A stretch of 64,000 bases of DNA, from the NCBI GenBank assembly GCA_023386835.1, contig JAEWIY010000230.1:1-64000 (forward strand), written 5' to 3'. This DNA is from Verrucomicrobiota bacterium. Lineage in GTDB: Bacteria > Verrucomicrobiota > Verrucomicrobiia > Opitutales > Opitutaceae. Positions 10,224-18,363 of this stretch are shown one piece after another (within the stretch, counting starts at the first letter, position 1; each line of letters begins with the position of its first letter). The notes under the pieces are model-generated. The model was given only the letters and a program-made list of their open reading frames with translations. It was not told the DNA's origin and searched no databases. Both the position numbers and the translations under genes were made by a program.

Positions 10224-10236
10224 AGCCGCGCGTCAA
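10209..10236 (-). promoter_or_regulatory. Sigma-70-type promoter of clpB
   Basis: On the minus strand TTGACG (10236-10231) is followed after 16 bp by TAGGAT (10214-10209), about 50 bp upstream of the clpB start codon. The -35 box matches the housekeeping consensus in five of six positions; the -10 box is weaker. Neither a CIRCE element nor a classical sigma-32 -10 (CCCCAT) is obvious, so heat control may act through the overlapping inverted repeat. Confidence 0.6.
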
Positions 10237-10281
10237 AATGACCGCGGGCGCGCCGTCCCGTCGCGGGCCGCTCAAGCCGCT

Positions 10282-12795
10282 TCAACGCGCCGAACCCGCG
10301 AGCTCAAAAACCTCAATGATGGCAACGCCCGACTGAGCGGGACGGCCCGTCTCCTCAAAAGGATAAACGCGCAGCGAGTAGAGGCCGGGAGGCAGCTCGA
10401 CCACCGCCGCGGGCTCAACCGGATACAGTCCCGGACCGCCGACACTGCGCAGGGCGGCGTCCACCTCCCGTTCGGACGCTTGGTCGATCTCGTTACGACG
10501 GACAAACGGGGTGTCCTGCCCGCTGAATGTCGTCGTGGGCGGATCCCAATCATCGACCTTCAGCACGAGTTGTCCTTTCGCATCATAGAGCTCCATCACC
10601 GGATCGGCCATGGCGTTGGTCACGCCAGCCGCCGCCAGCGACGGGCCGCGCGCCCTGAGCAGCATGCGTTTGCGGGTGGTCAGTTGCTCCGGGTCCGCGC
10701 GCACGTAGAAGCCACCGATGATCGGCTCGCTCTTCGTGCCGTAGGCACGGGTCGAAAGATTGATAATCCGACCATCGGACGCCCCCACCTCATATGCTTC
10801 GATCAGCGCCTGCCCACCACCCGCCCCTTCAACAATCGCGGTGTACGTGCCGGGTTGCAGATCCAGCAGCAGGGCCGCGTCCTTGGTGTTGGGCAACAAG
10901 GCGAATGCTCCCACTCGCTGGAAGGCTTCGGTCATCCGCGTGACGTGGGGCCCGGCGCTCACCGCCCCTTCCGGGCGCCACCAGTCGTTGTTGATGCCCA
11001 CAGGAGTTTGTCCTCGAAAGACGGTGAGCTGCGGATCCGCCAGCGCCCCGGGCACATTGTAAGGCGGCTGGCCCAGTGTCGGGCCGACGGCCCGCACGAG
11101 CACCTGCGAGCGACCATTACCGTTCACCACAAAACCACCGATCATCACCTGCTCATCGCCGCCGACCCGGGCGCGCGTCGAGACGTTGACCAGCTTGCCG
11201 GCCCCCGAAAAGTCCGTGGAAATGCGGTACGAGGCGACCTGGAATGCGGTTTCCTCGATCGTCCGGGCGTTATCGGCGGCGTTGGAGGAACCTTCAGCGA
11301 CGCCCAACGCGGGCTCCGGCTCGAGCCGATAGGTCGAGCCATTGTAGCTGGCGCCCTTCGGAAGCGTCAGGCGCGGGTTCGAGAAGTACGGGATCCGGTC
11401 GCCCGGCAAATACGCCATGATGGTCCGCAGCTGCTTCTTCTCGCCCGCCGTATTCTGGACTTCGAATCGATGCCCATAGCTGTAGGGGAAGGCACCGTCC
11501 TTTGATCCCTCGGTATCCCGATCACCACGCGCATGGGCACAGCCCAAGTTGTGCGCGAGTTCGTGGGAGAGCACGGACTGCGCGCCGGAAACAAAGGAGG
11601 CGTGCACCACCGAAAACGCATAGTGCGACCCCGCGTAGCCCCAAGGATCCGTCAGCGCGTAGGCAATGCCGGAGCTGCCCGGGTCTTCGCGCTGCACCAG
11701 CAGGCACACCAAGTCCGCGCCAAACGCGTCGCGCGCGTCGTGGACCTCGTCCAGATATCCGTCTCCGCGAGTCTGCAGCCGCTTCAAGGTGGTGGCTTGG
11801 AACCTACTCGGCTCGCCCCACTCTTCCTCCGGGTAGTCGAGTTCAATCGTGCCAGCCAGACGAACGCGGGCCGTAATGCCGCTGGCGGCAAAGTCCGAGT
11901 TCACCTTCGCGAGTCCCAACTGAATCTGCGCCAGCAGCGCTGCGTCTGAACCGATCTTGGCCCGCACTTGTTTGGTGTAGGCCATCAGCACGTCGATCAC
12001 CGCCTGGCCGCTCACCAGCGGCTCCAGCTCTTCCTCCAAATCCAGCGGTTGATCGCCGGCCATGATCGGAGCCGGCCCAATCAGCTTGCCGCCGTCGACT
12101 TCCACAAACTGAACGGCCCCGTCATGATTCGGCTCCATCGGCATCTCGCCGCCGCAGCTGGGCACCAGCGCCGGATCAACGACGTAGAGCTGGTTCACCT
12201 CCTTGCCATTGGGCGCGCTCAACGGGCGTAGCTGCAGATCGCCCTGCGGCAGGTTTTCAAAACGCGCGGAGAGCCGACCCTGCACGTAAGCGAAGATCGC
12301 GCGCCCTTCCGGCACGCCGATAACGTGCGCCGTGCTGGTAAACGAGTCGGGTCCCGTCGCCTCGGTCTGCTCGATCTCAACCTCCAGCGTCCGGCCATCC
12401 GGCAGCGGTACGCTGACGCGCGCGCCTGGTTTCCAGAACGGCGAGTCTTTGCCAACCAACAGCGCGTCGTTCAGGTCGACGTAGTGAATCGAACGCGCCG
12501 GAACGGGCGACTCGCTTTCCAAACCCGCTGCTTCGGAGGGCGCGGGGACGAGCGTAAACAGCGGATCACGCGCCGAGCCGCGCGTTGTTTGTTCAGCCTG
12601 CGACGGCGCGGCGGGCGCCGTCGACCGCATCGCGATCTGCACCTCGGACGTAACCAGCGACCGCTCCGGGCTCTCGGCCTGTGGGAATAAAGTCTCCTGC
12701 AGTCTCGGCGAAAAGGCGGAGACCACCAGTAGCGTCGAGATCAGCGCCAACAACCGGCGACGTCGTTGCCGAGCGTGAGCAGGACCCGGGGGCAT
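10282..12795 (-). CDS. Secreted zinc metalloprotease (metzincin type) with C-terminal repeats
   Basis: An 837-aa exported protein. The N-terminus is basic, then hydrophobic (LLALISTLLVVSAFS), a signal peptide or signal anchor. The catalytic domain has HELAHNLGCAH near residue 410, matching the metzincin zinc site HExxHxxGxxH, and a Met-turn-like TIMAYLPG about 50 residues later; this resembles reprolysin-type proteases. The C-terminal third holds two related modules (about 530-660 and 660-830), each starting VNVSTRA/INLSTRA then (I)GGF and R(A)xGP(T/S)L. Such modules are common in large exported proteins of Opitutaceae. Substrate unknown. It stands alone between clpB and the two-component genes. 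Confidence 0.85.
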   Translation of the reverse strand: MPPGPAHARQRRRRLLALISTLLVVSAFSPRLQETLFPQAESPERSLVTSEVQIAMRSTAPAAPSQAEQTTRGSARDPLFTLVPAPSEAAGLESESPVPARSIHYVDLNDALLVGKDSPFWKPGARVSVPLPDGRTLEVEIEQTEATGPDSFTSTAHVIGVPEGRAIFAYVQGRLSARFENLPQGDLQLRPLSAPNGKEVNQLYVVDPALVPSCGGEMPMEPNHDGAVQFVEVDGGKLIGPAPIMAGDQPLDLEEELEPLVSGQAVIDVLMAYTKQVRAKIGSDAALLAQIQLGLAKVNSDFAASGITARVRLAGTIELDYPEEEWGEPSRFQATTLKRLQTRGDGYLDEVHDARDAFGADLVCLLVQREDPGSSGIAYALTDPWGYAGSHYAFSVVHASFVSGAQSVLSHELAHNLGCAHARGDRDTEGSKDGAFPYSYGHRFEVQNTAGEKKQLRTIMAYLPGDRIPYFSNPRLTLPKGASYNGSTYRLEPEPALGVAEGSSNAADNARTIEETAFQVASYRISTDFSGAGKLVNVSTRARVGGDEQVMIGGFVVNGNGRSQVLVRAVGPTLGQPPYNVPGALADPQLTVFRGQTPVGINNDWWRPEGAVSAGPHVTRMTEAFQRVGAFALLPNTKDAALLLDLQPGTYTAIVEGAGGGQALIEAYEVGASDGRIINLSTRAYGTKSEPIIGGFYVRADPEQLTTRKRMLLRARGPSLAAAGVTNAMADPVMELYDAKGQLVLKVDDWDPPTTTFSGQDTPFVRRNEIDQASEREVDAALRSVGGPGLYPVEPAAVVELPPGLYSLRVYPFEETGRPAQSGVAIIEVFELAGSAR

Positions 12796-12926
12796 GTGGC
12801 TCTAGATCTGCCCCGAGAACCCGCTGATTGCAATGAAGGAAGCAAGGCGACCGGTCAGCTTTTTCGACGGCCTGGGGCCGTGTCCACCGTTCGCCCGATC
12901 CCCCGGTTTCTAATCGCGAATCCTGC

Positions 12927-13634
12927 TCAAACGACGCACTCGCTCCGCACCCATTGGATGGCGTGGCGCACGAGATCGGCGCCGGCCTTAAGCCCGAGCT
13001 TCACCTTCAGGTGTTCGCGATACGAATCGATCGTCTTGACGCTCAGGTTCAGCTGCTGGGCGATCTGCCGGGTGCTGTACCCGTTGCCGATGAGTTGGAA
13101 AACCTCCATCTCGCGGTCCGACAGGGTATCCATCGAGAAGACGACCTCCTCCTTCCGGTTGTGGACCAGCCGGTGCAGCATCTTCTCCTTCATCTTGTCA
13201 CTGAGGAAGAGTTCACCGGACAGGACGCGGCGGATGGCCAGCAGCACCTTGTCGCTCGCTTCGTGCTTCATGATGTAGCCCATTGCCCCCGCGCGCAGCG
13301 CCCGCTCAGCGTAAAGGCTCTCATCGTGCATCGACATGACGAGCACCGGCATCTGCGGCGCCAGCGCGCGCATGTTCTTGAGCAACTCGATGCCACTCGT
13401 GGTCTTCAGCGTGATGTCGACAATCGCGAGGTCAGGCGACTCCTTCTGCACCAGCTCAATGGCACCGGGAGCGCTGCTCGCCTCACCACAAACGGCGAGG
13501 TCGCTCTCCTGGTTGATCAGGACAGCCACCCCTTGGCGGGTTACCGGGTGGTCGTCGACAAGCAGGATGCGCGTAACACCGTCAGCGTTCTTCTTCGGAC
13601 CGGCGGGCGCCGGCGTTTCTGCAGAGGTCTTCAT
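12927..13634 (-). CDS. LuxR/NarL-type response regulator
   Basis: A 235-aa regulator with an N-terminal receiver domain (about 30-145) and a C-terminal LuxR helix-turn-helix (about 170-230; LSDREMEVFQLIGNGYSTRQ then IAQQLNLSVKTIDSYREHLK). Visible receiver residues are the acidic pair in ILLVDDHP, the phospho-acceptor aspartate in LAIVDITL, and the conserved lysine in MGYIMKHEASDK. The start MKTSAETPAP (13632-13634) overlaps the stop of the upstream kinase gene as ATGA, so the two are translationally coupled and almost certainly partners. Target genes are unknown. Confidence 0.93.
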   Translation of the reverse strand: MKTSAETPAPAGPKKNADGVTRILLVDDHPVTRQGVAVLINQESDLAVCGEASSAPGAIELVQKESPDLAIVDITLKTTSGIELLKNMRALAPQMPVLVMSMHDESLYAERALRAGAMGYIMKHEASDKVLLAIRRVLSGELFLSDKMKEKMLHRLVHNRKEEVVFSMDTLSDREMEVFQLIGNGYSTRQIAQQLNLSVKTIDSYREHLKVKLGLKAGADLVRHAIQWVRSECVV

Positions 13635-15058
13635 GGAGGCGGGGATGCATGGGTAAACTGGCATCGCACGCGGGTGCCGCGTCCTGGCCAGCTGGTGATG
13701 GAAAGTGTTCCGCCGATCATGCCTGCCCGATAGTTCATCAGCCGCAGGCCGCGACTGGCGCTCGCCGGCTTCCGCTGCAGGTCAAAACCGCAGCCGTCGT
13801 CGACAATCGTCAGCCGATGGCGGGCTCCGCGAGACACGAGCATGAACCGGACGTTCCGTGCGGAGCCGTGCCGGACGGCGTTATGGAGCGCCTCCTGACA
13901 AATGTGATACAGGTGGATGGCAGTCAGGTGATCCAGCGGCGGCAGCATGCCTCTTGCTTGGAAACGGCAATGGATGCCGTGCAACTGCTCCGCTTGATGC
14001 GCCAGGTCCTGCAGCGCTGATTGCAGCGAGGCGCCCTCCAGCTGCACCGGGCAGAGGCCGCGCGCCAACGCGCGGGACAGCCGCGTGGCATCATTGGCCA
14101 CCTGCACCACAAAGTCGGCCTGGCCCGCGAGTTCCAGCTCGTGACGAGTTCGCAATCGATCACGCAAACCCGCCACCAGGCAGGCCAGTCCGGTCAGCTG
14201 CTGCCCCAGTCCATCATGGAGGTCCGCGCCAATCCGCTGCTGCTCCGCATCAGTGGCCGTGAGCAACTGCTGCTCGAGCCAGCGTCGCTCGGAAACGTCA
14301 CGACCCAGAAAGATGGCGCCACCTTCCGGAGCTCCATCGGGCATCAGCACAAAGTCGGCATGCCATTCCGACTTCAGGTGACGCCCGCGCGCCGAGAACG
14401 TGCACGTCTCCCCATCAAGCGCCTGGCGCAGGCACGCGCCCGCCTGCGGCAAGGCATCGGTCAAGAGCCGGTTCTGCAGGTCCGCGGGCGAGAGGCCACA
14501 GCGCGTCAGACCCGCACCGTGCGTTTCCACCACCCGCCCGTCGCGTTCCACACGCCCGAGAATGATCGGCAGGTTCTCCAAGATGCCTTGCAGCAAACGT
14601 TCATGGCGCGCGCGTTCGCGATTCGCCCGCTCCTGGGCCTGCGCACGCGTCTCCGCCTCCTGCCGCAGCGTCTGCAGTTCGCTTTGCAACTTGCTCATCT
14701 GCCGCGCTCGGCGAACCGCGAGTTCCAAGTTGGCCGCGTTCAATTGGCTTTCGGTCAGCCATTCAACCCCGGGCTCGTCATCGCTCTGCACGTCTTCTCG
14801 TCCATCCCTGACCACACAAACGACCGCGATCCCCTCCAACCGGAGCGCCTGCCACGGCGCCGGTTGCGTGCGTTGATCGACAATCGCCACTTCGGCCTCG
14901 CCGGTGCGCAACTCATTGATGCCGCGGCGCCAGACCGGTGTGTATCGGTGCCGTGGAGACGAGCTGACCAGACTCGCCAGCCAGTGAAAAGCCCGCTCGT
15001 CCGGTGTGAGCACCGCGACATGCGTGGTGACTGGCGATGGGGCGATGGCAGTCGTCAT
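13631..15058 (-). CDS. NarX/DegS-type sensor histidine kinase with PAS domain
   Basis: A 475-aa soluble kinase. The first ~110 residues (from MTTAIAPSPVTTHVAVLTPD) look like a receiver-like alpha/beta fold (EVAIVDQRTQ), followed by a coiled coil (about 120-170). A PAS domain (about 170-270) is next, with NLPIILGRVERDGRVVETHG. The HisKA_3 dimerisation domain has the phospho-histidine in DLHDGLGQQLTG (His281). The HATPase ends with the N box HNAVRHG and G box VDDGCGF. No membrane helix is seen, so the signal is probably cytoplasmic. I chose the start at 15058 over a longer upstream one because the extension is rich in Trp and Arg and looks non-coding. The partner is the coupled LuxR regulator downstream. 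Confidence 0.9.
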   Translation of the reverse strand: MTTAIAPSPVTTHVAVLTPDERAFHWLASLVSSSPRHRYTPVWRRGINELRTGEAEVAIVDQRTQPAPWQALRLEGIAVVCVVRDGREDVQSDDEPGVEWLTESQLNAANLELAVRRARQMSKLQSELQTLRQEAETRAQAQERANRERARHERLLQGILENLPIILGRVERDGRVVETHGAGLTRCGLSPADLQNRLLTDALPQAGACLRQALDGETCTFSARGRHLKSEWHADFVLMPDGAPEGGAIFLGRDVSERRWLEQQLLTATDAEQQRIGADLHDGLGQQLTGLACLVAGLRDRLRTRHELELAGQADFVVQVANDATRLSRALARGLCPVQLEGASLQSALQDLAHQAEQLHGIHCRFQARGMLPPLDHLTAIHLYHICQEALHNAVRHGSARNVRFMLVSRGARHRLTIVDDGCGFDLQRKPASASRGLRLMNYRAGMIGGTLSITSWPGRGTRVRCQFTHASPPP

Positions 15059-15350
15059 AGGAAAGCGCGGCCCCTCCGGAACCGCGCCGGCGGCGCAGAC
15101 AACCGAACCGGACAACAGAGCCCATCGACTGCGTATTTTTTCCCATACCCGCCCACCGGCCAAGCGCGGTAGCACTCCGCCTGAGTGTTCCTCTGCCACT
15201 AGGCCCATTCAGCTCTCGGCGATCAGATATCCAAACTGTGGTTACAAGGTCTTCGCTGACCGTACATCAGGCTGTTTACCGTACACGCGCTCGGGGTTTG
15301 ATCCGTGGTGGGTCGATTGCCGCTGTCCCCGTGCGTCAGTAAACTGATAG
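15059..15350. other. Divergent intergenic region with a direct repeat ACCGTACA
   Basis: This 292-bp region lies between the kinase gene (minus) and a small membrane-protein gene (plus). It holds an 8-bp direct repeat ACCGTACA at 15259-15266 and 15278-15285 (19-bp spacing, about two helical turns), which could be a binding site for a dimeric regulator. I see no convincing -35/-10 pair and no RNA gene. Confidence 0.4.
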
Positions 15351-15572
15351 ATGGGATACATTATCGCTGCGGCCGTCTTTGTCTTGGGGGTTTTGATCGT
15401 CGCTTTTCTGTTGAGCGGCCGTAGCAGCGCCGGACGAGGTCGCGTCGCCCCCGCCGGAGCGAAACCCGTGGAGCGTTCGCAGCCGTCAGCGGAAGAAGTG
15501 AACCCGGCCGCCTCGTCCATGGTCGACCAGGATACGGCGGATCAGGCCCAACGTCGCACACCGCCGGCTTGA
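15351..15572 (+). CDS. Small single-pass membrane protein, unknown
   Basis: A 73-aa protein that starts MGYIIAAAVFVLGVLIVAFL, one clear transmembrane segment at residues 2-21. A short basic stretch (GRSSAGRGR) and a polar, low-complexity tail rich in Ala, Pro, Ser and Gln follow. By the positive-inside rule the tail is probably cytoplasmic. I do not recognise the family. Support is modest: a good hydrophobic start and no competing gene, but no strong ribosome site. The tail is typical of random high-GC sequence, so only the first 30 residues argue for a real gene. Confidence 0.5.
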   Translation: MGYIIAAAVFVLGVLIVAFLLSGRSSAGRGRVAPAGAKPVERSQPSAEEVNPAASSMVDQDTADQAQRRTPPA

Positions 15573-15724
15573 GCCGTTCGCCGTCATCAAAGCGGGAGCG
15601 GCGGGAGCAGTAAGGATCTGAGCATCATCGCCCAACCAACAGCCGTGGCTCGGTTCAAAGGTCGGCTCGTACCGCTTCATCGAATACAATTTCCCGGCAA
15701 CCGCGGCAGATGCGTCAGTCTCTC

Positions 15725-17533
15725 TCAGGGATTCAGCGGTTCGCCCGGATTTTCGATCAACCCGCGCGTCTGCCGTCGCACCAACGACGCGTAGTATCCG
15801 TTGAGCGCCATCAACTCCTGATGGCGTCCTGATTCAGCCACGCGTCCCTCGACCAGAACCAGGATCTGGTCGGCGTGCACCACCGTTGAAAGCCGATGCG
15901 CGATCACAAACGTCGTGCGTCCATGCATCAGCCGTTCCAGCGCCTCTTGCACAAGTCCTTCCGACTCCGCATCCAGCGCTGATGTGGCTTCGTCGAGGAT
16001 GATCAGCTTCGGATTCTTCAGGAGCGCGCGCGCAATCGTGATGCGCTGCCGCTCCCCCACCGAAAGCCGACTTCCCCGCTCGCCCACGACGGTCTTGTAG
16101 CCGTCCTGCATACGTTCGATGAAGGCGTGGGCATTCGCCGCCTTGGCCGCTTCGATCACCTCTTGTCCCGTCGCCTCCGGTCGTCCGTACGCGATGTTCG
16201 CATCGATTGTGTCGTTGAACAGCAACGGGTCCTGCAGCACCACGCCGATGCTTCGGCGCAGCGAACTCTGCCGCAACGTGCGCAGATCCCGGCCGTCCAG
16301 CCGCACGGAGCCCTCCAGTGGATCGTAGAAGCGCATCAGCATCGCCATCAGCGTGGTCTTGCCGGAGCCACTCGGCCCCACGATCGCCACCGTCTGCCCG
16401 GGCCGCGCGTGCAACGTGACGCCGTTGAGCTGCGGCCGGCCGCTTTGACCGTAGCGGAACTTCACGTTTTCAAACACGACGTCGCCTTCCACCGCCGCGA
16501 CGTCGATCGCGTCGGGCGCATCGCCGAGGTGCTCCTGCACGTCGAGAATACCGAAGATTTCGTCCAGTGAGACGGAGGCGCGCTGAATCGTCTGGTAGAT
16601 TCCCGTCAAGCCCTGCACCGGACCAAACAGCCCGCCCACGTATCCAAGAAACGCGATCAGCGTGCCGACCGTCAGCTGGCCACGGACCACAAACAGTCCC
16701 CCGATGCCGATCGCGCACACTCGCGCCAAAGTCACCACGATGTTGCTGGCCGCACCCACGCCGCTGTCGATGCCCACGCCGCGGATCACCACTTGGTTGG
16801 CCGCAGCCACATCGTCCAGGAAACGCCGCTTCTCCCGGTCCTCCATGGCAAAGCTTCGCACGGTGATGATGCCGGACAGCACCTCGTTGAAGCGCGAATA
16901 GATCTTCGACCATTTGTCGAGCAGCGTACGCTCGCGTCGGGTCTGCTCCGGCGTGGCGAGCGCGGCCACCAACGCCGGCAAAGGCGCGAAGCCGATCACC
17001 ACCAGCGCGAGCCGCCAGTCGAGCCGCAACATGATGATGACGGACATCACCAGGTAGATGATCGCCGGAAAGACGTTGAACAGGAGCTGGGTTACCGCGT
17101 TGATAAATCCCTGAATGCTGCGATCGAGCCGCGTGATGATGGCGCCGACGCCTTCGCTGCGTTGCATCGACAGGGGCATGCGATGCAGCTTCCCGACAGT
17201 GACTTCGAGCAACGAATAGTGCAGGCCGAGTCGCGCCCGCCACGTCAGCCAGTTGGACAACCCATTGGCCAGCTCGCGAAACAGTCCGAGCCCAACGAGC
17301 AGCAGGATGCCCGAAGCGAGCGCGGTGTGCGGTTCGCCGGCCCCGAGCCGATCGAAGATCAACTTGAGCACCAGCGGCTCGATGGCGTTCGCGGCCGCCA
17401 GCAGGACCGTCACGAGCGCGATCAGCAGGACCGTGCCGCGAAACGGCGTCGTGAACTGCAGCGCCCGACGCAGACGTGAAGACGCGGATGCCCGCGCCGG
17501 AACGGCGGTATCGGACGACGCCGAAAGACTCAC
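15725..17533 (-). CDS. ABC exporter, fused membrane and ATPase domains (MsbA-like)
   Basis: A 602-aa half-transporter that would work as a homodimer in the inner membrane. Residues about 25-330 hold six membrane helices of the type I exporter fold (TVLLIALVTVLLAAANAIEP, VFPAIIYLVMSVIIMLRLDW, IGIGGLFVVRGQLTVGTLIA and others). The ATPase has Walker A GPSGSGKTT (near 395), signature LSVGERQR, Walker B LIILDEATSALD and switch histidine IAHRLSTV. The start is a GTG three bases after the methyltransferase stop. As the last gene of the eight-gene operon it is the likely exporter or flippase for the product made by the glycosyltransferases. The family also includes lipid and peptide exporters, so the cargo is inferred from context only. 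Confidence 0.92.
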   Translation of the reverse strand: MSLSASSDTAVPARASASSRLRRALQFTTPFRGTVLLIALVTVLLAAANAIEPLVLKLIFDRLGAGEPHTALASGILLLVGLGLFRELANGLSNWLTWRARLGLHYSLLEVTVGKLHRMPLSMQRSEGVGAIITRLDRSIQGFINAVTQLLFNVFPAIIYLVMSVIIMLRLDWRLALVVIGFAPLPALVAALATPEQTRRERTLLDKWSKIYSRFNEVLSGIITVRSFAMEDREKRRFLDDVAAANQVVIRGVGIDSGVGAASNIVVTLARVCAIGIGGLFVVRGQLTVGTLIAFLGYVGGLFGPVQGLTGIYQTIQRASVSLDEIFGILDVQEHLGDAPDAIDVAAVEGDVVFENVKFRYGQSGRPQLNGVTLHARPGQTVAIVGPSGSGKTTLMAMLMRFYDPLEGSVRLDGRDLRTLRQSSLRRSIGVVLQDPLLFNDTIDANIAYGRPEATGQEVIEAAKAANAHAFIERMQDGYKTVVGERGSRLSVGERQRITIARALLKNPKLIILDEATSALDAESEGLVQEALERLMHGRTTFVIAHRLSTVVHADQILVLVEGRVAESGRHQELMALNGYYASLVRRQTRGLIENPGEPLNP

Positions 17534-17536
17534 GAC

Positions 17537-18358
17537 CTACATTCCTTCTGATTCAGGCACCTCGGACCGTCCGGTGGCGGCGAGAAGTTCCTCGCGATGA
17601 CCCGCCGGTTCGCGGCCCTCCGCCCACTGGGGAGTGCAGACATAAATTTCGTGCCCCGGCTGCGCCGCCACCGAGAGACCGCTCGAGCGCAGCATCGCCA
17701 GCACCGCCGCGTGATTGGGCGCCCACCAGTTGGTGGCGTCACCCGCGAGCGCGTGCTCGATGAACGCCATCTTCGGCCAACCCGGCTCGAGCATCCGCTC
17801 GCGTTCGAACAGCCCCAAGTCCTCCGGCGTATCCAAGTTCTCGTGACCTGGCATCGTCAAGGTCTGAAAGATCAGCATCCGGCCGACCTTCTCCGCCACC
17901 AGGTCGAGCGCGAGCTGCGGATAACGCAGGTGGTAGAACACTCCCATGAACAGCACCAGATCGAAGCGCCCCTCGAAGGCCGGCAGGTCGTACACCCCCG
18001 CCCGAAGCAGGTCGACGCGATCCGAAAGCCCGAACCGGCCCACCGCCCAGGTCGCCTGCGCAAGAAAGTGCGGGTTGACGTCGATCCCGATCACCCGCGC
18101 TCCGCGGCGGGCGAGCTCGATGGTATAGAAGCCGGCGTTACAACCGACGTCGAGCACCCTCCAGCCGGTGAGATCCTCCGGGATGTGCCCCGCAATCTCC
18201 AGCCACTTGTAGCGCGGAAAATCGCCCAGCGGATGATTTGGCGCCGTCTGCCGGCCGTCCGGCAGATGGAGGTTGTGAAACCAAGGCGCAAGTTCGAGGG
18301 CGCCGGCCGCAAGTTCCGGCTGGCTGGCGTCGGGAGGAGTGAGGCAGGTTTCGGCCAT
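17537..18358 (-). CDS. SAM-dependent methyltransferase of the glycan cluster
   Basis: A 273-aa class I methyltransferase. SAM motif I reads VLDVGCNAGFYTIELARRG (near residue 65), followed by an acidic strand end (VIGIDVNP) and a later motif with FDLVLFMGVFYHLRYP. It resembles CmoB-like (tRNA mo5U34) proteins distantly, and I think it belongs to the uncharacterised TIGR04290 family, but I could not test that. The start at 18356-18358 is five bases after the preceding glycosyltransferase stop, and the gene ends three bases before the ABC transporter. Methylation of a glycan or lipid head group is the likely role from context. Confidence 0.82.
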   Translation of the reverse strand: MAETCLTPPDASQPELAAGALELAPWFHNLHLPDGRQTAPNHPLGDFPRYKWLEIAGHIPEDLTGWRVLDVGCNAGFYTIELARRGARVIGIDVNPHFLAQATWAVGRFGLSDRVDLLRAGVYDLPAFEGRFDLVLFMGVFYHLRYPQLALDLVAEKVGRMLIFQTLTMPGHENLDTPEDLGLFERERMLEPGWPKMAFIEHALAGDATNWWAPNHAAVLAMLRSSGLSVAAQPGHEIYVCTPQWAEGREPAGHREELLAATGRSEVPESEGM

Positions 18359-18363
18359 AACGA

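Noticed and set aside
8101..11505. A 1134-codon open frame on the plus strand across clpB and the protease gene
   Set aside because: It is antisense to two confident genes, mixes their reverse codon phases, and encodes Arg/His/Leu-rich sequence with no motif; long antisense frames are expected at this GC content.
15242..15520. 92-codon minus-strand frame opposite the small membrane protein at 15351
   Set aside because: It has no signal, motif or ribosome site, whereas the plus-strand frame starts with a clean membrane helix.
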